From positions 1 through 33,715 of the forward strand of contig NZ_LVCV01000184.1 in NCBI RefSeq assembly GCF_001647195.1: 33,715 nt of DNA, read 5' to 3'. A program made the position numbers and the translations under genes. This stretch comes from Rhodococcus sp. EPR-157 (lineage in GTDB: Bacteria > Actinomycetota > Actinomycetes > Mycobacteriales > Mycobacteriaceae). Below are positions 1 to 8,440 of the stretch, piece by piece (the first letter of the stretch is position 1; each line of letters begins with the position of its first letter). The notes beneath the pieces were generated by a model that was given only the letters and a program-made list of their open reading frames with translations, searched no databases and was not told where the DNA came from.

Positions 1-1
1 A

Positions 2-610
<609 letters not shown>

Positions 611-689
611 CCTCAGGCGCGCGCGGAATTGCTGGATGCGCAACTGATAGCTGACAATTCGGGCGGCACCTACTCCACACGCGAGAAAC

Positions 690-729
690 GACGAAGGCCG
701 CAACCTTGGAAAAGGTTGCGGCCTTCGTC
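690..729 (-). terminator. Strong intrinsic terminator between convergent genes
   Basis: An 18-bp perfect stem (690-707 with 712-729) closes on a GGAA tetraloop. It lies just past the stop of the acyl-CoA dehydrogenase gene (minus strand), and about 80 bases past the flavin reductase stop. The minus-strand 3' side reads GTTTCTC, only a short T run, so it is not a perfect rho-independent terminator, but stem length and position make a termination role for the minus-strand gene likely. It may also act on the plus strand. Confidence 0.8.
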
Positions 730-738
730 AGTGCAGAA

Positions 739-2574
739 TCAGAATGCAGCTTCGTCGAGCTCCATGACGTCGAGATCGATGTTGGTGAGGATGCCGCGGG
801 TTGCGGTCAGCTCCGGCAGAACGTTCTTCGCGAAGAACGACGCGACGGCGACCTTGCCCTCGTAGAACGACTTGTCCTTGCCTTCCGCGCCGTTGTCGAG
901 TGCCGCGATGGCAATCTCGGCCTGACGCAGAAGAAGCCAACCGATGAGCAGATCTCCGAAAGCCATGAGGAAACGCACCGACGCGAGTCCGACCTTGTAC
1001 AGCTCGGTCGGCTGCTCCTGTGCACCCATGAGCTGCTGGGTCATCGTGGTGACGATGGCCTGCACATCTTCGAGTGCGGTAGCGAGCAGAGCACGCTCGG
1101 CCTTGAGACGGCCGTTGCCGGCTTCGCTGTCGATGAACGACTTGATCTGTCCGGCGACATGAGCGAGTGCGACGCCACGGTCACGGGCGATCTTGCGGAA
1201 GAAGAAGTCCTGCGCCTGGATGGCCGTGGTGCCCTCGTACAGCGAGTCGATCTTCGAGTCGCGGATGTACTGCTCGATCGGGTAGTCCTGAAGGAATCCG
1301 GACCCACCGAGCGTCTGCAGCGACTCGGCCAGCTGGCGGTAGGCGATCTCCGAGCCGACGCCCTTGACGATCGGAAGCAGCAGGTCGTTGACGCGGTAGG
1401 CGATGTCCTCGTCTGCGTCGGAAACCTGCTTCGCCGTGATCGGATCCTGGTGTGCGGCGGTGTAGAGGTAGACCGCACGCAGGCCCTCGGCGTATGCCTT
1501 CTGCGTCATGAGGCTGCGGCGCACGTCGGGGTGATGGGTGATGGTGACGCGCGGCGCGGTCTTGTCCGTCATCTGCGTCAGGTCGGCGCCCTGGACGCGC
1601 TCCTTGGCGTACTCGAGCGCGTTGAGGTAGCCGGTGGAGAGGGTGGCGATTGCCTTGGTGCCGACCATCATTCGTGCGTGCTCGATGACGTCGAACATCT
1701 GGGCAATGCCCTTGTGAACCTCGCCGACGAGCCAACCCTGTGCGGCGATTCCGTGGCCACCGAAGGTGAGCTCGCAGGTGGTCGAGGCCTTGAGGCCCAT
1801 CTTGTGCTCGACACCGGTGACGAAGACGCCGTTGCGCTCGCCGAGTTCGCCCTTGTCGAAGTCGAAGTGAGTGTTGGGGACATAGAACAGGCTCAGGCCT
1901 TTGGTGCCCGGTCCGGCGCCTTCGGGGCGCGCGAGGACGAGGTGCATCGTGTTCTCGAACAGGTCGTCGGAGACGGCCGAGGTGATGAAGCGCTTGACGC
2001 CCTCGATGTGCCAGGAACCGTCTTCCTGCTTGATCGCCTTGGTGCGGCCTGCGCCGACGTCGGATCCGGCGTCGGGCTCGGTGAGCACCATGGTGGCAGC
2101 CCACCGGCGCTCGACGATGACCTTGGCCCATTCCTTCTGCTCATCCGTGCCGTTGTGGAACAGCACATTGGCGAAGCCGGGACCTGCGGAGTACATGAAC
2201 GCAGCCGGGTTGGCGCCGAGCAGCAGCTCGTTGATGGCCCAGCCGAGCGTGCGAGGCGCGGGGATGCCGCCGACTTCCTCGTCCAGACCGACGCGCCACC
2301 ACTCGCCGTCGTACAGCGCCTTGAACGACTTCTTGAAGGCGTCCGGCAGCGTTACGGTGTGTGTTTCGGGGTCGAACACGGGGGGAGTGCGGTCCGACTC
2401 GGCGAAGGATTCGGCCAAGGGGCCTTCCGCCAGCCGTACGACCTCGCGCAGCATGTCGCGGGCCGCCTCGCCGTCGAGGTCGCCGAAGTTCTCGCCCGCG
2501 AGGGACTGGTCGAGTCCGAACAGTTCGAACAGATTGAACTCGAGATCCCGAAGGTTGCTCTTGTAATGGCCCAT
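739..2574 (-). CDS. fadE5: Acyl-CoA dehydrogenase, FadE5 type
   Basis: FAD-dependent alpha,beta-dehydrogenation of acyl-CoA, the first step of fatty acid beta-oxidation. The 611 residues match the length of mycobacterial FadE5, and long stretches agree with it as I remember it, including the start (HYKSN), [15 protein letters not shown] (about 161-175), the middle ([19 protein letters not shown]) and the C-terminus ending MELDEAAF. The likely catalytic base is Glu447 in [12 protein letters not shown], the position reported for FadE5. This subfamily is longer than ordinary 380-residue ACADs because of an extra C-terminal domain. A possible operator lies about 50 bases upstream (2624-2643), and the gene ends in the hairpin at 690-729. 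It appears monocistronic. Family assignment is firm; chain-length preference cannot be read from sequence. Confidence 0.95.
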   Translation of the reverse strand: MGHYKSNLRDLEFNLFELFGLDQSLAGENFGDLDGEAARDMLREVVRLAEGPLAESFAESDRTPPVFDPETHTVTLPDAFKKSFKALYDGEWWRVGLDEEVGGIPAPRTLGWAINELLLGANPAAFMYSAGPGFANVLFHNGTDEQKEWAKVIVERRWAATMVLTEPDAGSDVGAGRTKAIKQEDGSWHIEGVKRFITSAVSDDLFENTMHLVLARPEGAGPGTKGLSLFYVPNTHFDFDKGELGERNGVFVTGVEHKMGLKASTTCELTFGGHGIAAQGWLVGEVHKGIAQMFDVIEHARMMVGTKAIATLSTGYLNALEYAKERVQGADLTQMTDKTAPRVTITHHPDVRRSLMTQKAYAEGLRAVYLYTAAHQDPITAKQVSDADEDIAYRVNDLLLPIVKGVGSEIAYRQLAESLQTLGGSGFLQDYPIEQYIRDSKIDSLYEGTTAIQAQDFFFRKIARDRGVALAHVAGQIKSFIDSEAGNGRLKAERALLATALEDVQAIVTTMTQQLMGAQEQPTELYKVGLASVRFLMAFGDLLIGWLLLRQAEIAIAALDNGAEGKDKSFYEGKVAVASFFAKNVLPELTATRGILTNIDLDVMELDEAAF

Positions 2575-2623
2575 TGCGTGTTCGCTCTCCAGTCGGTGGT
2601 GCGGTCTCGTAAGTACCGCCCAA

Positions 2624-2643
2624 GTTAGCTACTCGTCGGTAAC
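2624..2643 (-). promoter_or_regulatory. Candidate operator upstream of the fadE5-like gene
   Basis: On the minus strand this reads GTTACCGACGAGTAGCTAAC, an imperfect 20-bp dyad with GTTA/TAAC ends and 7 of 10 matching positions. It is about 50 bases before the acyl-CoA dehydrogenase start codon, where a TetR-family lipid regulator would be expected to act. The symmetry is seen; binding is inferred, and I cannot name the regulator. Confidence 0.35.
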
Positions 2644-2654
2644 ATAGAGCGATA

Positions 2655-3278
2655 TTACTCCCGATCGGCTCCGCTGCCAAGGCCGGACCTACCGGCCAGT
2701 AGTAACGAATCGATTGCGGTGCCGTCGGGTGTGGTTCTCAATCGCTTTTCGCACCGGAGAATGGTGGCGCGTCCGCCGACATCTGATGCCAATTGCTCTG
2801 GCGTGTAGAGTATTTCGGGATCCTGTGGCCCGCCCACCCCGTCGGCGATATTCGACGAGTGGTGACCGAGAATCATGAGGATTCCATCAGGTTTCAGGCC
2901 ACCGATTGCGTTGTGGATCACTGTGCGACGTTGCTCCTGGGGCAGATGTAGATAGAGCATGAGCACCAAGTCATATTCGGGCTCGGGTAGGACGGTGGTC
3001 ACATCCGCGTGGACCCAGGTGAGTCGGGTCTGGACGGACTTCGGGGACTTCGATGCGATCCGGTGGCCCTTGGTGAGTCCGACGGCGGAGAAGTCGACGG
3101 CTGTCACCTCCCAACCACGGGTGGCCAGCCACAGCGCATTTCGGCCTTCACCCGAGGCCAGATCCAACGCCCTTCCTCGTGGGAGAGTCGTTGCGAACTC
3201 GACGAGGGTCTGATTGGGCGGAGCGCCGTACACGAGATCTGCGGCGGAGTATTTTGCGTCCCAGGCCGAGGCATCCAT
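2655..3278 (-). CDS. Class I SAM-dependent methyltransferase, TehB-like
   Basis: 207 residues. The SAM-binding motif I is ALDLASGEGRNALWLA (37-52), followed by the acidic-loop region VDFSAVGL (61-68) and the motif around YDLVLMLYLHLP. This type of small methyltransferase, annotated variously as tellurite-resistance or thiopurine-like, starts with a conserved MDAxAWDxxY, which is why I chose the ATG at 3278. The same frame stays open upstream, and a GTG at 3311 would add 11 residues; neither start has a good Shine-Dalgarno sequence. It follows the DUF4185 gene on the same strand after 37 bases and may be co-transcribed with it. The substrate is unknown. Confidence 0.85.
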   Translation of the reverse strand: MDASAWDAKYSAADLVYGAPPNQTLVEFATTLPRGRALDLASGEGRNALWLATRGWEVTAVDFSAVGLTKGHRIASKSPKSVQTRLTWVHADVTTVLPEPEYDLVLMLYLHLPQEQRRTVIHNAIGGLKPDGILMILGHHSSNIADGVGGPQDPEILYTPEQLASDVGGRATILRCEKRLRTTPDGTAIDSLLLAGRSGLGSGADRE

Positions 3279-3315
3279 GGAGTCGAGTATGCGGCCGAGG
3301 TCTCGGTCCACGTAA

Positions 3316-4410
3316 CTACAGCGTCGTTCGGAGTAGTACGACGTTGTAGTTGCGGTGCACGGTGGCAAGAAAGTAGAGGTCGGATCCCGTGGACCACGGG
3401 TGGATGAACGGCGCGTAGGCACTCGGCAGTTCACGTGTGTCGACGAGAACCTCCGGCGCACTCCACGGACCGACCGGGGTGGGTGATCGCCGCATGACGA
3501 TGGAGTCGAACGGGTCCGTGGTGAGCATCAGGTACTGCCCCAGATGCTGGTTGTACGCAACGGACAGCTCACCGACGCCACCGACGATGGGAGCGGCAGC
3601 CGCGGGGTCGTTCTTCCTCCATTCGTGCCCGTTCCAGTACTCGTACTCGCCGAGGTCGAGGATGTCTTTCTCGGGAACCCTGGCGACGTGGCCGAGGTTG
3701 CCCCGTCCGGGCGGGGTTCCATACTGGTAGACGAACCCGCCGTCTTTCAGGAAAGCGGTTTGCTGGAAGTTTCGATTCCCGCCTTCGCTCGGTCGCTGAG
3801 TCTCCGGCACGGGCGCCCAGCTTTCGCCGTTGTCACCCGACACGGCGAGCCCGGAGTAGTTCGTCTCCCATCGGCCGGGTGTGCCCCAGTTGTTGACCGA
3901 CATCAGACTCATGAACTGATTCGGTCCCACTGCGACGCCCGCGGTGGGGATTCGGCTGATCTCGACGAACGGAATCTTCGGGCTCGGAACCACTTCTTTC
4001 GATTGGCCGATCGGATCTTTGACGACGCTGTCGAACGTCATTCCGTCCGCGAGGTTGCCGTCGTGGCTGCGGACGATGGCGTTGCTGCGCCAGGACCAGA
4101 GACTGCCCTGAAGAAGGTTCGGCGCGCCGAGCCCGGCGGTGTCACCGAAGGCTGTCAGGACTTCACCGTTTCCGTTGTCCCACATGATGCCGAGATCGGT
4201 TCCGAGCATGTTGAAGTTCTGTGTCTCGTTCGTGCTCGACATACCGGTGGTCTGGGCGACGGCGACTGTACGGCCGCTCAGCTGGGGAACCCCGAAGGTC
4301 CCGTTGAGCACGGGGATTGGATTGATTGCATTGGGGTTGGCTGCGGCAGAGCCGACAACGACCAGAGACGACACCAGCACGGTGATGAGCATCGTCGTCG
4401 AACGCTTCAC
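3316..4410 (-). CDS. Secreted DUF4185 domain protein
   Basis: 364 residues from a GTG start preceded by GGGGGG with 4-base spacing. The N-terminus is a clear signal peptide: KRSTT, then a hydrophobic stretch MLITVLVSSLVVVG ending in a SAAA-type cleavage site near residue 25. The rest has the DUF4185 pattern of a predicted beta-propeller of secreted glycosidase-like proteins: MWDNGNGEVLTAFGDT, WRSNAIVRS, MSVNNWGTPGRW, LAVSGDNGESW and YNQHLGQYLMLTT. It probably acts on or binds a cell-wall glycan, but no catalytic residue can be assigned. It is divergent from the MarR gene, which is therefore its most likely regulator. The frame is open far upstream, but only the GTG at 4410 gives a signal peptide. 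Confidence 0.85.
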   Translation of the reverse strand: MKRSTTMLITVLVSSLVVVGSAAANPNAINPIPVLNGTFGVPQLSGRTVAVAQTTGMSSTNETQNFNMLGTDLGIMWDNGNGEVLTAFGDTAGLGAPNLLQGSLWSWRSNAIVRSHDGNLADGMTFDSVVKDPIGQSKEVVPSPKIPFVEISRIPTAGVAVGPNQFMSLMSVNNWGTPGRWETNYSGLAVSGDNGESWAPVPETQRPSEGGNRNFQQTAFLKDGGFVYQYGTPPGRGNLGHVARVPEKDILDLGEYEYWNGHEWRKNDPAAAAPIVGGVGELSVAYNQHLGQYLMLTTDPFDSIVMRRSPTPVGPWSAPEVLVDTRELPSAYAPFIHPWSTGSDLYFLATVHRNYNVVLLRTTL

Positions 4411-4456
4411 AAAGCCCCCCAGGCAAAATCCGGTCGCAAGGTCTCGAACCGCCGGA

Positions 4457-4462
4457 ATTGTA
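4457..4462 (-). promoter_or_regulatory. Likely -10 element of the DUF4185 gene
   Basis: TACAAT on the minus strand, close to the consensus -10, lies 46 bases upstream of the GTG start. A TTGCCG candidate -35 sits 20 bases further upstream, longer than usual, so only the -10 is proposed. Confidence 0.4.
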
Positions 4463-4550
4463 GCCCAGTAGATTGTTTTGGGCGGCAATACCGGGGACAA
4501 GGTCGATGACGGAGCGAGTTGGCACGGCCGGGAACGGGGGTCGATGGTAA

Positions 4551-4563
4551 GGCGCGCTAACCT
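4551..4563 (+). promoter_or_regulatory. Promoter element of a leaderless MarR gene
   Basis: GGCGCGCTAACCT; its TAACCT resembles a -10 element and ends 6 bases before the MarR ATG, so transcription would begin at or next to the start codon. No Shine-Dalgarno sequence is present. The same 13 bases occur at the same distance before dcd (29175-29187). Confidence 0.5.
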
Positions 4564-4569
4564 GAGCGA

Positions 4570-5004
4570 ATGAGCTCCGAATCGGACATGTACCTGGCCA
4601 GGGACCTTTCCGTCTCGGCGTTGCGACTGAATCGGAGGCTTCGGCTGCGGCACACCAGCGACAGAATCCCCGTCGGGCAGCTGTCCATCTTGACGACCAT
4701 CTTTCGCGAAGGGCCGATGACGACGCGCGAGCTGGCGTCTCGTGAGCGGATCAAGCCACCGTCGGTGTCACGTTCATCGCATGCGCTGGTGGAAATGGGC
4801 TTGCTCGGGCGGGTTCCGCATCCCACCGATCGGCGGCAGGTGATGCTGACACTCACCGAGGAAGGCCGTCGAATTGCCAGTGACGATGTCGCGGAGCGAG
4901 AGCGAGTGCTCGCCGAGCAGCTGGAGTCGCTCACCGACAGTCAACGGGTTGCGTTGGCCAAGGCGTCGGACATCTTGATTCGAATGGTGGAGCGGATCGA
5001 ATAG
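4570..5004 (+). CDS. MarR family transcriptional regulator
   Basis: 144 residues, typical MarR length. The winged helix is recognisable: VGQLSILTTIFREGPMT (helix 2 region), TRELASRERIKPPSVSR as the helix-turn-helix at about 51-68, and the wing at GRVPHPTDRRQVMLTLTEEGR (about 79-99), with the family's DRRxxxLxLT signature. The C-terminal helix LTDSQRVALAKASDIL serves dimerisation. It is divergent from the secreted DUF4185 protein and probably controls that promoter and its own. No ligand is suggested by the sequence. The start is set by the promoter element directly in front, which implies leaderless translation. Confidence 0.92.
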   Translation: MSSESDMYLARDLSVSALRLNRRLRLRHTSDRIPVGQLSILTTIFREGPMTTRELASRERIKPPSVSRSSHALVEMGLLGRVPHPTDRRQVMLTLTEEGRRIASDDVAERERVLAEQLESLTDSQRVALAKASDILIRMVERIE

Positions 5005-5006
5005 GG

Positions 5007-5168
5007 CTAGCGATCGTGCGGGACGGACTCTTCGATGTCCTCCGTGTCCCAATTCAGCGTAGAGCCCAGTTCTTCGCTGTCGGCACGCCGCGAGACACGG
5101 CCGAGCACGATGGCAACGAGCAATGCCACCGCCAGCCATATCGCTACGCCAATCAGTACCCCGGTCAC
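5007..5168 (-). CDS. Small single-pass membrane protein (53 aa)
   Basis: A short ORF from GTG at 5168 to TAG at 5007. The protein has an N-terminal transmembrane helix, roughly residues 3-23 (VLIGVAIWLAVALLVAIVLG), then a basic VSRR stop-transfer and an acidic cytoplasmic tail (NWDTEDIEESVPHDR). Codon third positions and the hydrophobic/acidic layout look like a real gene, and it fills the gap between the MarR stop (5004) and the DUF4180 gene. There is no good Shine-Dalgarno sequence. It lies 45 bases downstream of the DUF4180 stop on the same strand and may be the last gene of that operon. I do not recognise the family. Confidence 0.6.
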   Translation of the reverse strand: MTGVLIGVAIWLAVALLVAIVLGRVSRRADSEELGSTLNWDTEDIEESVPHDR

Positions 5169-5213
5169 ACGTCGTTTGTAGCACTCTGTCCTGTGAAAAA
5201 GCTGCGAAAGCTG

Positions 5214-5555
5214 CTATTGGATTGTTGCAATCCGGTCCTGGAGAGATAACCGATCGGGAACGAACCAAATGTGTGGCCCCCGATTGGACTCGGCCACGAA
5301 TGCACGGAGGGGCTCGCTGGTGTTCGTCAACAGGCTGATGTCGCCCTCGATCACGAGTCGAATCCGGTAGTTCACCAGCTTTTGCACAAATTCTCCTGCG
5401 ATCCGGGTGCTGAGATCGAAAAAGTCCGAATGTAGTCGCGCGAGGGGAACAACGACCACGGAGGCGTCCATCCCGTATGCGTCGCCGACGAGATCGAGCG
5501 CGTCGGATTCGGACGACAGCAGCGGTCCCGACCGGTCGAGGTAGAGGATGTTCAT
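5214..5555 (-). CDS. DUF4180 domain protein
   Basis: 113 residues, full length for DUF4180. Family features are SESDALDLVGDAYGMDASVVVVPLARL in the first half, then FFDLSTRIAGEFVQKLVNYRIRLVIEGD and the C-terminal AFVAESNRGPHIWFV. The fold and function of DUF4180 are not established. The start overlaps the upstream HTH gene by ATGA, so the two are translationally coupled and probably act together. The domain resembles STAS-like single-domain proteins in size, but that is only an impression. Confidence 0.85.
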   Translation of the reverse strand: MNILYLDRSGPLLSSESDALDLVGDAYGMDASVVVVPLARLHSDFFDLSTRIAGEFVQKLVNYRIRLVIEGDISLLTNTSEPLRAFVAESNRGPHIWFVPDRLSLQDRIATIQ

Positions 5556-5968
5556 CGACTGCCCTCGACGAAGGTGTCGATCAGACGAAGAACGTCCGAG
5601 GTATCGCTTCCTCCGCCGATGACGATCACCTTCAACGTGGCGGCATTCGCGTCGTATCCGGTGTCGATCTTCAGACGTCTGTCGCTGGGGCCGCGGCCGG
5701 TCGCCGATGTGGACAGAAAGAGTGCGAGCCGCGATGCGGTTTGTTCGTCGATGTTCTCCACATCGACGACGGCAGTGACGTCGACGCGGATGGCTGCGGT
5801 CGGGGCTTCGCCGCCGGTCAGTGCGGCCAGACCGTCTGGGGTGATGCGGTATTGCTTTCCGATCCGCACCGCCGGCAACCGGCCGTCCTGGATGTAGTTG
5901 CGTACCGTCCGCACGTGCAGTCCGAGGAGTTCGGCGACCTGCTCGGCGGTGTAGTAATCATTCCCCAT
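5552..5968 (-). CDS. Excisionase/MerR-type HTH protein with C-terminal domain
   Basis: 138 residues. The N-terminus is a winged HTH of the excisionase type: YYTAEQVAELLGLHVRTVRNYI (5-26), DGRLPAVRIGKQYRITPDGL (27-46). Residues 60-138 form a second alpha/beta domain (IRVDVTAVVDVENID, SDRRLKIDTGYDANAATLKVIVIGG) that is too long for a simple excisionase and suggests a ligand-binding or dimerisation domain. It is followed by the coupled DUF4180 gene. With no integrase nearby it is more likely a local transcription regulator than a recombination directionality factor. The palindrome at 5992-6057 is just upstream of its start codon. Confidence 0.85.
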   Translation of the reverse strand: MGNDYYTAEQVAELLGLHVRTVRNYIQDGRLPAVRIGKQYRITPDGLAALTGGEAPTAAIRVDVTAVVDVENIDEQTASRLALFLSTSATGRGPSDRRLKIDTGYDANAATLKVIVIGGGSDTSDVLRLIDTFVEGSR

Positions 5969-5991
5969 AGTTCCTCAAACTACCGTATTGC

Positions 5992-6057
5992 GGCTCCGCC
6001 GCAGTGGCACGGTTAAGTGCACTGGAGTGCGCTTAACCGTGCCACTGGGGCGGAGCC
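5992..6057. repeat. 66-bp near-perfect palindrome (long hairpin)
   Basis: Arms: 9 bp (5992-6000 with 6049-6057), one G/G mismatch, 16 bp perfect (6002-6017 with 6032-6047), one G/T pair, 4 more pairs, and a TGGA loop (6023-6026). The core arm reads CAGTGGCACGGTTAAG. It lies between the DUF2064 gene stop (6110) and the HTH gene start (5968), both on the minus strand. It could be a terminator, a dispersed intergenic palindrome (REP-like), or an operator. It has no T tract on either side. Confidence 0.85.
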
Positions 6058-6109
6058 CCGGCAAGAACCCGCAGCGCCGAACCGTTCCCATTTCTTCCCT
6101 GACCCTGTC

Positions 6110-6763
6110 TCACGGCGCGTACCGATGCACCGCGTCCCGGAAGCGACTGCCCGGCGCGCACTCGGCCGCGACGGGTCGCAGGTCGCTCTCGTGGTCGACG
6201 TCGCGCAGGACCGGCAGCGCTTCGATCTGTGCACCGAGCGCGCGTAACACGTCCAGCGTGCGCGCCCCGGTGTCCGGCGTCGACATGGGGACGCCGAGCA
6301 ACGCCCGGGCCAGCGTCGGATCAGGTAGTCCGAGCGCCCACCATCCGCCGTCCTCGGCCATACCGAGAACCGAGTGCCCGGTCCCGGTGAGGAGCTCGGC
6401 CGACGATGCCAGTAGCGCTGGATGCACCTGCGGGGTATCCATGCCGATCTGGAACACCGGGTCGCCCGCCGCGTCTTCGTGCGCGTACCGCAATCGTTCG
6501 GCGAAGCTCTCTCCGCGCTGCTCCACCACCGTGTACGACGCCAACGCCGCTTCCAGTTCTTCTCGACGACTCGCGTTGGCGAGATCGCCTGTCATCGCGA
6601 CGATTCGGGTGTCGAAGCCGGTTGCGGACACGGCGTCGAGGGTGTCCAGCAAGGCGGCGGCTGCGATGTCGGCGGCAGCGTCGTCGCCGAGGGTTGCCGC
6701 GAGCCGTGTCTTGGCGAGTCCGGCGACGGGCGCCTTCGCGACGACAAGTGCAGTGACCTTCAC
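6110..6763 (-). CDS. DUF2064 / TIGR04282-type glycosyltransferase-like protein
   Basis: 217 residues. It has the GT-A/nucleotidyltransferase-like start LVVAKAPVAGLAKTRLA (6-22), with the family's K(A/R)P..G..KTRL signature, the acidic motif FQIGMDTPQVHP (about 104-115), and GMAEDGGWWALGL (about 134-146), the DGGYxxxGL equivalent. These proteins are predicted to transfer activated groups or sugars; some were annotated in arsenosugar synthesis, which nothing here supports. The ATG overlaps the glycosyltransferase stop (ATGA), so it is the last gene of the MTAP-epimerase-GT2 operon. The arrangement recalls M. tuberculosis Rv0539-Rv0540. Confidence 0.88.
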   Translation of the reverse strand: MKVTALVVAKAPVAGLAKTRLAATLGDDAAADIAAAALLDTLDAVSATGFDTRIVAMTGDLANASRREELEAALASYTVVEQRGESFAERLRYAHEDAAGDPVFQIGMDTPQVHPALLASSAELLTGTGHSVLGMAEDGGWWALGLPDPTLARALLGVPMSTPDTGARTLDVLRALGAQIEALPVLRDVDHESDLRPVAAECAPGSRFRDAVHRYAP

Positions 6764-7398
6764 TTCAGTACCTTCCAGAAGTCCCGTACCGCAACGACAG
6801 TCCCTCTGACCGAACCGGACACCTTGGATACCCCTGCGGTGCGGGGGTTGTACGACACGTCCAGTTCGGTGACGGTCCAGCCCGCCTTCGATGCGAGAAC
6901 GAGCAGTTGCAATGGGTAGCCGGAGCGTCGATCGCTGACATTCAAGTCGAGAAGGGCTTGTCTGCGCACCGCACGAATGGCACCCAGATCATGGACCGGG
7001 AGCGAGTACTTGGTCCGAAGCCTCATGGACAGAACAGTATTCCCCAGCCGAGCGTGGAGAGGTGAGTTGCCGCCCCTGCGTCGTCCGACTGCGAGGTCGG
7101 CGTGCTCTAGGGCAGCAACGAGAGGCGGCAGGTCCTGCGGATCCATCGATCCGTCGCCGTCGAGCACGCACACGACCTCGGAGTCGGCAGCGGTGACGCC
7201 CGCGTGGACCGCGGATCCATAACCTGGGACGGGTTCATGGATCACGGTGGCGCCGAGGCTCGCCGCTACGTTCGCGGTATCGTCTGTCGAGTTGTTGTCC
7301 ACGACGAGGACGCGATAGCTGTCGGGAATGCGCGCGAGAACCCCCGGCAGCGAACCTGCCTCGTTCATGCACGGGATGATCACGGTCACGTCAGACAC
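6760..7398 (-). CDS. Family 2 glycosyltransferase
   Basis: 212 residues from a GTG start. The GT-A fold is clear: VTVIIPCMNEAGSLPGVL (4-21), VLVVDNNSTDDT (30-41), the nucleotide/metal motif DGDGSMDP (80-87) and the acceptor-loop region NTVLSMRLRTKY. It resembles dolichyl-phosphate mannose/glucose synthase-like enzymes but lacks C-terminal membrane helices, so it should be a peripheral enzyme using a nucleotide sugar and a lipid or protein acceptor. The start overlaps the epimerase stop by 8 bases and the stop overlaps the DUF2064 gene by 4. An upstream extension of the frame has no GT2 similarity. Donor and acceptor are unknown; the polytopic protein at 9296 is a plausible partner. Confidence 0.9.
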   Translation of the reverse strand: MSDVTVIIPCMNEAGSLPGVLARIPDSYRVLVVDNNSTDDTANVAASLGATVIHEPVPGYGSAVHAGVTAADSEVVCVLDGDGSMDPQDLPPLVAALEHADLAVGRRRGGNSPLHARLGNTVLSMRLRTKYSLPVHDLGAIRAVRRQALLDLNVSDRRSGYPLQLLVLASKAGWTVTELDVSYNPRTAGVSKVSGSVRGTVVAVRDFWKVLK

Positions 7399-8440
7399 GT
7401 GGGGCGCCCGTGCCTTCGGCGTCGCGCAGAGGTGCCGTCGCGAACTCGCAAAGTCCGACGTCGGGCGGGATCGCCGCACTGAAGCCGATTTTCTCGCGGG
7501 CCAGTTCGGGACTTGCCACGATATGCCGAACGTCGCCGGACCGGTACTTTCCGGTGATCTCAGGGGCGGGTCCGTCACACGCGTCGGATAGTGTCTGTGC
7601 GACTTCGCCGATCGTGATCGGCTGTCCCGAGGACACATTCAGTGCTGTGAATCCGGGGAGATCGGCCGAGATCGACAACGCGTTCGCGGCAGCGATATCG
7701 GATACGTGGACGAAATCTCGGAGCTGTTTGCCATCCTCGTAGACCTGGGGAGGTTGCCCGGCCTCGAGTGAGGACCGGAACATCGCCGCGACGCCCGAGT
7801 ACGGTGTGTTGCGCGGCATGTGGGGGCCGTACACGTTGTGGTAGCGCAGTGCGGTCACGGACCCGCCTGTCGCCAGCGTCCACGCCAGGGCGTAGTTCTC
7901 CTGCGCAACTTTGCTCGCGGCGTACGTGCTACGTGGACGCAACGCCGAATCCTCGGTCACCGGAGCCCAATCCAACACCTCGCCGGTGTCGGGATCGGTG
8001 TTGTCGAACTGCCCGACCCCGAGCTCGGTGCGGGGCCCTGGCGTCACGACGTGTCCGGATGGGTTGCAATACTTACCTTCCCCGTAGACCACCATCGACG
8101 ATGCCAGAACCAGTCGTCTGCAGCCAGCTTCGGCCATGGCGGACAAAAGAACCGCGGTACCGAAGTCGTTGTGGCTCGCGTAGGCCGGGGCGTCTGCGGC
8201 GTCGACGCCTGCGCCGACCACTGCTGCTTGGTGGCACACGACATCGGTGTTCTCGAGCAACGTGACGAGGGCGTCGTGGTCGCGAACGTCCACGCGGTCG
8301 ATTCCGTCGGGTCGGTTCTCGGTCCCGTGGGCGGAGGCCAGCATCGCGTCGATGGCGACGACGTCGAATGTCGGAGAGAGGGCAGACAGAATGTGGCTTC
8401 CGATGAAACCGGCTGCACCGGTCAGAAGTACACGCGTCAT
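7391..8440 (-). CDS. NAD-dependent epimerase/dehydratase (extended SDR)
   Basis: 349 residues. The Rossmann motif TGAAGFIG (7-14) binds NAD; the catalytic SxxYxxxK has Tyr173 and Lys177 in YAASK, with the serine motif LASSMVVYGEG at 112-122. RYHNVYGPHMPRNTPYSG and LRDFVHVSDIA match UDP-glucose 4-epimerase-like and related sugar-nucleotide epimerases (GalE/WbpP type, similar to M. tuberculosis Rv0536). The start overlaps the MTAP stop (ATGA), so it is translated from the same operon and supplies a nucleotide sugar, probably to the adjacent glycosyltransferase. Substrate identity is inferred only at the level of nucleotide sugars. Confidence 0.92.
   Translation of the reverse strand: MTRVLLTGAAGFIGSHILSALSPTFDVVAIDAMLASAHGTENRPDGIDRVDVRDHDALVTLLENTDVVCHQAAVVGAGVDAADAPAYASHNDFGTAVLLSAMAEAGCRRLVLASSMVVYGEGKYCNPSGHVVTPGPRTELGVGQFDNTDPDTGEVLDWAPVTEDSALRPRSTYAASKVAQENYALAWTLATGGSVTALRYHNVYGPHMPRNTPYSGVAAMFRSSLEAGQPPQVYEDGKQLRDFVHVSDIAAANALSISADLPGFTALNVSSGQPITIGEVAQTLSDACDGPAPEITGKYRSGDVRHIVASPELAREKIGFSAAIPPDVGLCEFATAPLRDAEGTGAPRV

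Noticed and set aside
706-2628. 640-residue open frame opposite the acyl-CoA dehydrogenase gene
   Set aside because: It is the antisense shadow of a clearly conserved gene in GC-rich DNA; its translation has no recognisable domain.
5552-5968. Excisionase of an integrated element
   Set aside because: The HTH is of excisionase type, but no integrase, attachment site repeat or other phage gene is present, and the protein has an added second domain.
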